DNA of 64,000 nucleotides from Luidia sarsii (Eukaryota; Echinodermata; Asteroidea; Paxillosida; Luidiidae): contig OX465117.1 of assembly GCA_949987565.1 (NCBI GenBank), positions 3,142,214 through 3,206,213 of the forward strand, given 5' to 3'. Shown piece by piece: positions 57,601 to 64,000 of this stretch. The first letter of the stretch is position 1. Each line of letters begins with the position of its first letter. The notes beneath the pieces are model-generated. The model was given only the letters and a program-made list of their open reading frames with translations. It did no database searches and had not been told where the DNA came from. The translations under genes were made by a program, and so were the position numbers.

Positions 57601-60100
57601 AATATTTAGGCAATCCATGCGTCAGTTGCATTGTTGCCAGTGGCAGCATGCACAGTGTTATTTTACTTCAGCCTAGCATTGTCTTGTTTTTTCTTTACAG
57701 CTTTGCTTCAGAGGCCTCCATCCAGTTCACCCAACAGCTCAGGATCTATGAAGAGAATCTGTTCAGGCACAGATCTATCACCAACTACATCCTTCAGAAG
57801 GTAGGACCTCCATCTTGTCAAAGATGTTAAGATTACTCTATCAAATAAATCATAGAAAGGAAATCTGACTGGGGTATTTTTGGACTGGACTGGGACTTGA
57901 ACCCAGGTGTCTGGTTTGATATGCCTGCTGTCAAACACCTGAACTATCCAGCCCTTACATGAGGCCTTTCCAAATACTCCACTAATTTTGCTGGGTTGGG
58001 GGTGCAGTGCTAGTCAGAAGCATTTTACCATTAAATGCACATCTGAATGTGTCACTTCAATATTTTCATTCAGATGTAAAGAATGATTTATTGGGTCCAG
58101 TAGTTTAGGGTGTAGCTTTGCTCTCTCAAGAAATAAACCTGTGCCTGTGTAATCTTTGCAGACTTTTGGAAGCATTTTCCCCCATAGAGTAACACAACTT
58201 AAATAGATTAAAAAATCAATGCTTCATGAAGCAGACTTTTGAAATCGGGACCCTTCTTTAAAAAATGGAATATGGTTTACTCTAATGGATTTGTCATATT
58301 GTCAAGTTTATCATATTGCATCGGTTATAACCTTAAATCTCAAATTGATAGAAATATCTGAAAGCAGTAAACTAACAGAATAAAGAAGAGATATATGTTT
58401 CTGCATAGTTGCTTCTCAATATTTGGAAATTATTTATATTTTGGAAATTATTTATATTATAATATTTGGAACAATTGACATTATGCTCATGATTTTGTTT
58501 GTGAGCAAATGTGGCTTTGAGAAAAGCAAGTAACTCATCATTCTATGATGTTTTACCCTTACTCGACCTGATAAACACTGAGTGCTCAGTGCTTTGCCCG
58601 GTGCCTGATGAAAATATTTCAGACAGCTTGGGCGGGATTCGGGATTCGATAGTAACTCATCATTTTAGCAGTATGTTAGTTTGTCACTGGATGGATATAC
58701 CACACTGTCCACAACACTGATGCATCAACTTGACTTGAGGCACACTTGAGGCACATTCACTCACAAATAGATTTCCACCACTCATTGACAGGGTGTGATG
58801 TAACAGACTTACATGTCTTACATGTTTGCTTATCCAGAAGTGAACATACTTCTCAGTCTGCTTCTCAGACAGCAGATGAGGTATATTCTAAGACTAAGAC
58901 ATGAGTAATGGACCTTGTCTCATCTTACTTGATAGATACTTTGGCGATGGGTAAATACTCATTGAATTACATGCTCACAATATTACATACCCCCTCGGTA
59001 CCTAGGATTGACCGAGGAATCTGCTGCTATACAAATCTGAATGCGTCACACATCTTTGTACAAGTATAGATGCAAACTGGCTGACACATCTGTACCAGAA
59101 AGCAGAAGTACCCAAGTACATGTCAAGTGAGGTAAACCCTGATTTGATTCCATTGCGACTGATGGAGATTTTTATGTATCCTTACCTGTTCTTTTTTGCC
59201 TCAGGGAGCATTCTGACATATCTAGTTCCCAGCCTGTTCCTCAGACGTCCAATGAGACAGAAGTCCAAGACCCAAGCAGAGATTCCATACAGGAGCTGTC
59301 ACATGGTGTCAGCTTCTCTCAACCTGTTCATATTGACTCTATGCTTCTCAGTAGTCAGATACAGTCTACTCCAGGCAACTCACAGGTTTGTCTCTTCTTC
59401 AAGTCATGTCTGTAGAATGAGCTTTGCCAGTAGAAGATCTTACCATATCTTAAAGATTTAATTAGATTATAATTTCGCCCACAACAAGGCTATAAAGTCA
59501 TTCTAGGTCAAGAGCTAAGGAAAGAAAGAGAGAGGGAGGAACTCAGGAAAGCATTTCTCTTAAAAAGGGGCATATCATAAGCAGGCCCCTGGGAAACATG
59601 AACTAGGAAGGGAATTCCAAAGAGAAGCAGAATGTGAGAAGAAGCTGTTCTAATAGCTCCTTGTTCTACATCTTGGAAGAAACAGTGTATATGTGGGCTT
59701 AAACATCTTAACTGGGGATACCAAGTCGGCCAGACCAGAGGAACACCTTCCATGAAAGTATCTGCAGGTTGGCCACCGTCCTGCGATGGGTTAGTGGTTG
59801 CAGTGATAACCCAAGCTCCTTGCCAACTAGATGAACAACCTGCCTCTGCATCCGACTCACGTCAAATATTCATACCACATTAAGATGTTTGAATTTTATT
59901 TCATTAAGCTTTGCTAGCCTTTCAACTGCAAATCGTGTGAAATATCTCCCCCATCCCTTCTACTGCAGACACCGATGCAGAGATTAGTCAAGCGCATGAC
60001 AAGGTTCTTCACCAAGTTGAGACCGGAAGACACTATCAAGAAACTAACAGCTGTGCTGGAGAAGATGGGTTACAACTGGAAGCAGACTATGTCCAGACAG
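48548..60100 (+). CDS. CHEK1: CHEK1 checkpoint kinase, ten exons, 3' end outside the window
   Basis: Joined exons: 48548-48612, 50498-50597, 50851-50974, 52220-52354, 53430-53618, 54532-54636, 55634-55720, 57701-57800, 59205-59385, 59969-60100. GT-AG throughout, phases consistent, 406 codons so far against 476 in human CHK1. CHK1 is the serine/threonine kinase activated by ATR after replication stress, and it phosphorylates CDC25 phosphatases to hold cells in S/G2. Kinase landmarks sit at the human numbers: GEGAYG (16-21), VAVK Lys38, HRDLKPEN with Asp130, DFG Asp148, and GTPPYVAPE. Two SQ sites matching human S317 and S345 are kept (SSSQP Ser310, SFSQP Ser340), so ATR control is probably conserved. 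[17 protein letters not shown] opens the C-terminal KA1 domain; about 65-70 residues must follow beyond the window. Confidence 0.97.
48728..49150 (-). mobile_element. Tandem pair of tRNA-derived SINE copies in CHEK1 intron 1
   Basis: Two direct copies offset by about 234 bp (starting 48728 and 48962), each beginning ATCATAGATAT and containing TTTTGCCCTGCTCGAC. On the minus strand copy 1 has a B-box CGGGTTCGAATC and GGTGGTCAAGTAGT, resembling a tRNA head, followed by CGAGCTGCCTGAAA. A further partial copy lies at about 58534-58640. Confidence 0.65.
49179..50374. mobile_element. hAT-like non-autonomous element, 1196 bp, CHEK1 intron 1
   Basis: The left end is TAAGGTTGGGCAGAAAACCC and the right end, reverse complemented, is TAAGGCTGGGCAAAATCGGG. 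Flanking 8-mers CTTCTAAA (49171-49178) and CTCCTAAG (50375-50382) agree at six of eight positions, suggesting an old hAT duplication. GGGTATCCG motifs repeat inside both ends. The interior contains the 28-bp array at 50026-50192. Confidence 0.68.
50026..50192. repeat. Short 28-bp repeat array inside the hAT-like element
   Basis: About six imperfect units of GTTGCTTGTTGCCGATTTTA TTATCGAT, some shortened to 19 bp by loss of TTGCTTGTT. Open frames through it are repeat artefacts. Confidence 0.8.
50498..50597 (+). CDS. CHEK1: CHEK1 exon 2: VAVK lysine
   Basis: Encodes [20 protein letters not shown], then [13 protein letters not shown]. Lys38 binds ATP phosphates. Acceptor TTTGCAG, donor GTAAGA, phase 2 in, phase 0 out. 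Confidence 0.97.
50851..50974 (+). CDS. CHEK1: CHEK1 exon 3: hinge region
   Basis: Encodes [20 protein letters not shown], then [21 protein letters not shown]. The hinge [13 protein letters not shown] matches CHK1. Acceptor GTGACAG, donor GTAGGT, phase 1 out. Confidence 0.97.
51337..51570 (+). mobile_element. Best-preserved tRNA-derived SINE copy, CHEK1 intron 3
   Basis: The leader contains TTTGCATCTGAATGAAAATG and GACTGGCGCCCTCACCACAG, then a tRNA-like module with A box TAGCTCAGATGG (51493-51504) and B box GGATTCAAATCC (51529-51540), then a tail CTCTGGTCAAATGTTCTTTG. Roughly 150 bp of family-specific sequence precedes the pol III promoter boxes, unlike the usual SINE layout. Confidence 0.7.
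51763..51907. mobile_element. MITE-like element, copy 2 of the 5321-5512 family
   Basis: Ends CCAAGTGGAAGGTTTGCAGT and its near-complement ACAAACCTTCCACTTGG. The centre holds a perfect 13-bp stem (TGTGGCTCTGAAA / TTTCAGAGCCACA). 145 bp, in CHEK1 intron 3. Confidence 0.7.
52220..52354 (+). CDS. CHEK1: CHEK1 exon 4: catalytic loop
   Basis: Encodes [20 protein letters not shown], then [25 protein letters not shown]. Catalytic base Asp130. Acceptor ATTCCAG, donor GTAATC, phase 1 in and out. Confidence 0.97.
52688..53067. mobile_element. GATCC-rich inverted-repeat element, CHEK1 intron 4
   Basis: The left end contains GCGTTTACACTTGATCC and the right end its complement GGATCAAGTGTAAACGC. The middle carries repeated GGATCTGATCC palindromes and two further GCGTTTACA copies. 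No coding frame and no certain target duplication. Confidence 0.65.
53430..53618 (+). CDS. CHEK1: CHEK1 exon 5: DFG, activation loop, APE
   Basis: Encodes [40 protein letters not shown] and [23 protein letters not shown]. Activation loop and APE motif intact. Acceptor CTTTTAG, donor GTAAGT, phase 1 in and out. Confidence 0.97.
53715..54029 (-). pseudogene. Retrotransposon gag fragment in CHEK1 intron 5
   Basis: A minus-strand frame of about 104 residues from an ATG at 54029 contains [20 protein letters not shown] and a [19 protein letters not shown] stretch. This resembles the capsid N-terminal part of Ty3/gypsy-type (Mag-like) gag proteins of marine invertebrates. It is truncated: no protease, polymerase or integrase frame is nearby and I could not identify LTRs. 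Its antisense position within an intron makes it a dead insertion. Confidence 0.6.
54532..54636 (+). CDS. CHEK1: CHEK1 exon 6: C-lobe helices
   Basis: Encodes [20 protein letters not shown], then [20 protein letters not shown] and NPWKKID-like blocks are CHK1-specific. Acceptor TGTTTAG, donor GTGAGA, phase 1 in and out. Confidence 0.96.
   Translation, partial: NSHGMNQHTLVRNLPTGWIRRCTCHLGRRLTRYH
54637..55633 (+). other. CHEK1 intron 6
   Basis: No exon or gene recognised. A fragment of the GCCTGACGTTTCGATCCTAG family may lie at about 54790-54820. A G-rich patch lies at about 54895-55050. Confidence 0.4.
55634..55720 (+). CDS. CHEK1: CHEK1 exon 7: end of kinase domain
   Basis: Encodes [20 protein letters not shown], then KKDRWFTAK. 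Closes the kinase domain with the IxxIKKDRW-type helix. Acceptor TTTCAG, donor GTAAGT, phase 1 in and out. Confidence 0.96.
55861..57490. repeat. 21-bp minisatellite in CHEK1 intron 7
   Basis: About 77 units of CCTTGGTGCCCCTGGTCATT G, with variants at the GTGCCCC segment (GTCCCCC, CTGCCCC, GTGAACC, ATGCCCC, GTGACCA). Units are 21 bp, so frames stay open on both strands. Occasional 22-bp units shift frame. A stretch of at least about 265 bp (56700-56965) is repeated at an offset of 318 bp (57018-57283). Confidence 0.93.
57701..57800 (+). CDS. CHEK1: CHEK1 exon 8: start of regulatory linker
   Basis: In the frame fixed by exon 7 it reads [20 protein letters not shown], then [13 protein letters not shown]. 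Low conservation except the KR...SGxxxSPT/S..F resemblance to the CHK1 linker. Acceptor CTTTACAG, donor GTAGGA, phase 1 in, phase 2 out. Confidence 0.9.
57855..58080 (-). mobile_element. tRNA-derived SINE copy in CHEK1 intron 8, minus strand
   Basis: Reverse complement gives TTTGGAAAGGCC, GGCTGGATAGTTCAGG (A-box region) and CTGGGTTCAAGTCCCAGTCC (B box). The leader CATCTGAATGAAAATATT lies on its 5' side, the same order as in the copy at 51337-51570. Confidence 0.68.
58081..59204 (+). other. Rest of CHEK1 intron 8
   Basis: AT-rich; contains the partial tRNA-SINE at 58534-58640. A possible cryptic exon-like segment ends at a GAG/GTAAAC donor near 59130, but exon 8 to exon 9 phases fit directly without it. 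Confidence 0.4.
59205..59385 (+). CDS. CHEK1: CHEK1 exon 9: SQ cluster
   Basis: Encodes [20 protein letters not shown], then a segment containing [20 protein letters not shown] and [13 protein letters not shown]. It has SQ motifs at Ser310 and Ser340, equivalent to the ATR sites S317 and S345, plus two further SQ pairs. Acceptor TGCCTCAG, donor GTTTGT, phase 2 in, phase 0 out. Confidence 0.96.
59386..59968 (+). other. CHEK1 intron 9
   Basis: No repeats or exons recognised. Ends with the polypyrimidine tract and CTGCAG acceptor of exon 10. Confidence 0.4.
59969..60100 (+). CDS. CHEK1: CHEK1 exon 10: start of KA1 domain
   Basis: Encodes [20 protein letters not shown], then [24 protein letters not shown]. 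Donor GTATGT at 60101, phase 0. The last 33 bp of the exon and the donor closely resemble every unit of the minisatellite that follows. Confidence 0.95.
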
Positions 60101-63100
60101 GTATGTGGTTCCTAGAATAGATTGACCAATGTCTGCTACAGGTTGAAGCAGACTATGGCTAGACAGGTGTGTGGTTCCTAGAATAGATTGACCAATGTCT
60201 GCTACAGGTTGAAGCAGACTATGGCTAGACAGGTGTGTGGTTCCTAGAATGGAGTGACCAATGTCAGCTACAGGTTGAAGCAGACTATGGCTAGACAGGT
60301 GTGTGGTTCCTATAATGGATTGACCAATGTCAGCCACAGGTTGAAGCTGACTATGGCTAGACAGGTATGTGGTTCCTAGGATGGATTGACCAATGTCTGC
60401 TACAGGTTGAAGCAGACTATGGCTAGACAGGTGTGTGGTTCCTAGGATGGATTGACCAATGTCAGCTACAGGTTGAAGCAGACTATGGCTAGACAGGTAT
60501 GTGGTTCCTAGAATAGATTGACCAATGTCAGCTACAGGTTGAAGCAGACTATGGCTAGACAGGTATGTGGTTCCTAGGATGGATTGACCAATGTCAGCTA
60601 CAGGTTGAAGCAGACTATGGCTAGACAGGTGTGTGGTTCCTAGGATGGATTGACCAATGTCAGCTACAGGTTGAAGCAGACTATGGCTAGACAGGTATGT
60701 GGTTCCTAGAATGGATTGACCAATGTCTGCTACAGGTTGAAGCAGACTATGGCAAGACAGGTGTGTGGTTCCTAGGATGGATTGACCAATGTCAGCTACA
60801 GGTTGAAGCAGACTATGGCTAGACAGGTATGTGGTTCCTAGAATGGATTGACCAATGTCTGCTACAGGTTGAAGCAGACTATGGCTAGACAGGTGTGTGG
60901 TTCCTAGAATGGATTGACCAATGTCTGCTACAGGTTGAAGCAGACTATGGCTAGACAGGTGTGTGGTTCCTAGAATAGATTGACCAATGTCAGCTACAGG
61001 TTGAAGCAGACTATGGCTAGACAGGTATGTGGTTCCTAGAATAGATTGACCAATGTCAGGTACAGGTTGAAGCAGACTATGGCTAGACAGGTGTGTGGTT
61101 CCTAGAATGGATTGACCAGTGTCAGCTACAGGTTGAAGCAGACTATGGCTAGACAGGTGTGTGGTTCCTAGAATGGATTGACCAATGTCAGCTACAGGTT
61201 GAGGCAGACTATGGCTAGACAGGTATGTGGTTCCTATAATGGATTGACCAATGTCAGGTACAGGTTGAAGCAGACTATGGCTAGACAGGTGTGTGGTTCC
61301 TAGAATGGATTGACCAATGTCAGGTACAGGTTGAAGCAGACTATGGCTAGACAGGTATGTGGTTCCTATAATGGATTGACCAATGTCTGCTACACGGTTG
61401 AAGCAGACTATGGCTAGACAGGTATGTGGTTCCTAGGATGGATTGACCAATGTCAGCTACAGGTTGAAGCAGACTATGGCTAGACAGGTGTGTGGTTCCT
61501 AGAATAGATTGACCAATGTCAGCTACAGGTTGAAGCAGACTATGGCTAGACAGGTGTGTGGTTCCTAGAATAGATTGACCAATGTCAGCTACAGGTTGAA
61601 GCAGACTATGGCTAGACAGGTATGTGGTTCCTAGAATAGATTGACCAATGTCAGGTACAGGTTGAAGCAGACTATGGCTAGACAGGTGTGTGGTTCCTAG
61701 AATGGATTGACCAGTGTCAGCTACAGGTTGAAGCAGACTATGGCTAGACAGGTGTGTGGTTCCTAGAATGGATTGACCAATGTCAGCTACAGGTTGAGGC
61801 AGACTATGGCTAGACAGGTATGTGGTTCCTTTAATGGATTGACCAATGTCAGGTACAGGTTGAAGCAGACTATGGCTAGACAGGTGTGTGGTTCCTAGAA
61901 TGGATTGACCAATGTCAGGTACAGGTTGAAGCAGACTATGGCTAGACAGGTATGTGGTTCCTATAATGGATTGACCAATGTCTGCTACACGGTTGAAGCA
62001 GACTATGGCTAGACAGGTATGTGGTTCCTAGGATGGATTGACCAATGTCAGCTACAGGTTGAAGCAGACTATGGCTAGACAGGTGTGTGGTTCCTAGAAT
62101 AGATTGATCAATGTCAGGTACAGGTTGAAGCAGACTATGGCTAGACAGGTGTGTGGTTCATAGAATAGATTGATCAATGTCAGGTACAGGTTGAAGCAGA
62201 CTATGGCTAGACAGGTGTGTGGTTCCTAGAATGGAGTGACCAATGTCAGCTACAGGTTGAAGCAGACTATGGCTAGACAGGTGTGTGGTTCCTATAATGG
62301 ATTGACCAATGTCAGCTACAGGTTGAAGCAGACTATGGCTAGACAGGTATGTGGTTCCTAGGATGGAGTGACCAATGTCAGCTACAGGTTGAAGCAGACT
62401 ATGGCTAGACAGGTGTGTGGTTCCTAGAATGGATTGACCAATGTCAGCTACAGGTTGAAGCAGACTATGGCTAGACAGGTGTGTGGTTCCTAGAATGGAT
62501 TGACCAATGTCAGGTACAGGTTGAAGCAGACTATGGCTAGACAGGTGTGTGGTTCCTAGAATGGATTGACCAGTGTCAGCTACAGGTTGAAGCAGACTAT
62601 GGCTAGACAGGTGTGTGGTTCCTAGAATGGATTGACCAATGTCTGCTACAGGTTGAGGCAGACTATGGCTAGACAGGTATGTGGTTCCTATAATGGATTG
62701 ACCAATGTCAGGTACAGGTTGAAGCAGACTATGGCTAGACAGGTGTGTGGTTCCTAGAATGGATTGACCAGTGTCAGCTACAGGTTGAAGCAGACTATGG
62801 CTAGACAGATGTGTGGTTCCTAGAATAGATTGATCAATGTCAGGTACAGGTTGAAGCAGACTATGGCTAGACAGGTGTGTGGTTCCTAGAATGGATTGAC
62901 CAATGTCTGCTACAGGTTGAAGCAGACTATGGCTAGACAGGTGTGTGGTTCCTATAATGGATTGACCAATGTCAGCTACAGGTTGAAGCAGACTATGGCT
63001 AGACAGGTGTGTGGTTCCTATAATGGATTGACCAATGTCAGCTACAGGTTGAAGCAGACTATGGCTAGACAGGTGTGTGGTTCCTAGAATGGATTGACCA

Positions 63101-64000
63101 ATGTCTGCTACAGGCTGAAGCAGACTATGGCTAAACAGGTATGTGGTTCCTAGAATGGATTGACCAATGTCAGCTACAGGTTGAAGCAGACTATGGCTAG
63201 ACAGGTGTGTGGTTCCTAAAATGGAGTGACCAATGTCAGCTACAGGTTGAAGCAGACTATGGCTAGACAGGTGTGTGGTTCCTAGAATGGATTGACCAGT
63301 GTCAGCTACAGGTTGAAGCAGACTATGGCTAGACAGGTGTGTGGTTCCTAGAATGGAGTGACCAATGTCAGCTACAGGTTGAAGCAGACTATGGCTAGAC
63401 AGGTGTGTGGTTCCTAGAATGGATTGACCAATGTCTGCTACAGGTTGAAGCATACTATGGCTAGACAGGTGTGTGGTTCCTAGAATGGATTGACCAATGT
63501 CTGCTACACGGTTGAAGCAGACTATGGCTAGACAGGTATGTGGTTCCTAGAATGGATTGACCAATGTCTGCTACAGGTTGAAGCAGACTATGGCTAGACA
63601 GGTGTGTGGTTCCTAGAATGGATTGACCAATGTCAGCTACAGGTTGAAGCAGACTATGGCTAGACAGGTGTGTGGTTCCTAGAATGGATTGACCAATGTC
63701 AGCTACACGTTGAAGCAGACTATGGCTAGACAGGTGTGTGGTTCCTAGAATGGATTGACCAATGTCAGCTACAGGTTGAAGCTGACTATGGCTAGACAGG
63801 TGTGTGGTTCCTAGAATGGATTGACCAATGTCAGCTACAGGTTGAAGCAGACTATGGCTAGACAGGTGTGTGGTTCCTAGAATGGATTGACCAATGTCAG
63901 CTACAGGTTGAAGCTGACTATGGCTAGACAGGTGTGTGGTTCCTAGAATAGATTGACCAATGTCAGCTACAGGTTGAAGCAGACTATGGCTAGACAGGTA
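60101..64000. repeat. 66-bp minisatellite in CHEK1 intron 10, runs off the window
   Basis: About 59 units of 66 bp: GTTGAAGCAGACTATGGCTA GACAG, then GTGTGTGGTTCCTAGAATGG, then ATTGACCAATGTCAGCTACA G. The first unit overlaps the end of exon 10, which reads AAGCAGACTATGTCCAGACAG and the true donor GTATGTGG. Single-base insertions (TACACGGTTG) at about 61394, 61989 and 63508 shift frame on both strands. The minus strand stays open for up to 431 codons only because 66 is divisible by three. The array has not ended at position 64000. Confidence 0.95.

Noticed and set aside
59044..59130. Extra CHEK1 exon before exon 9
   Set aside because: A plausible donor exists, but exon 8 (phase 2 out) joins exon 9 directly in frame and the segment has no CHK1 similarity.
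62158..63453. 431-codon minus-strand open frame with a 22-residue repeat
   Set aside because: It lies wholly inside the 66-bp minisatellite. The unit length is a multiple of three and contains no minus-strand stop in that frame, so the openness is automatic.

Overview
This is a stretch of animal nuclear DNA, probably from a marine invertebrate deuterostome. Three vertebrate-type genes are recognisable: TRAPPC4 at the left edge on the minus strand, a complete ABCG1/ABCG4-type transporter, and CHEK1 cut off at the right edge (both plus strand). Identity rests on protein motifs and on GT-AG introns whose phases join all the exons without a frame break. The taxon is an inference from high similarity to vertebrate proteins combined with short exons and repeat-rich introns. 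No rRNA, intact tRNA, CRISPR or prokaryotic operon signal is present.

Layout. 136-310 (-): first coding exon of TRAPPC4. 311-8789: intergenic DNA with a CpG-rich patch, a 32-bp minisatellite (2660-4380), a TIR element (5321-5512) and a 1.25-kb hAT-like element with an 8-bp target duplication (6543-7787). 8790-32328 (+): ABCG1/ABCG4-like gene, 13 coding exons, 788 codons. Its first intron (10.4 kb) holds a 26-bp minisatellite and a long CAC/CAT run; later introns hold TTAA-flanked MITEs, tRNA-derived SINEs and a TTA-flanked Harbinger-like element. 32329-48547: gene-poor, with an A/C-rich G-depleted tract containing telomere-like repeats, a roughly 2.1-kb tandem repeat interrupted by a Kolobok-like element carrying a broken THAP reading frame, and a 673-bp foldback element with a 9-bp target duplication. 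48548-60100 (+): CHEK1, ten coding exons giving 406 codons. The kinase domain is complete and the C-terminal regulatory domain is cut off. Its introns carry another hAT-like element, a gag fragment and a 21-bp minisatellite. 60101-64000: a 66-bp minisatellite of about 59 units running off the window.

Function. The three genes serve unrelated processes: vesicle tethering, sterol/lipid export and DNA-damage checkpoint signalling. Their human counterparts TRAPPC4, ABCG4 and CHEK1 all lie on chromosome 11q23-q24, so this may be ancient linkage. The most unusual observation is that the terminal minisatellite looks like an amplification of the CHEK1 exon 10/intron 10 junction, so each unit repeats a decayed exon end and a splice-donor-like site. 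I found no new defence or mobile-gene system of the bacterial kind. The novelty here is repeat and transposon biology.
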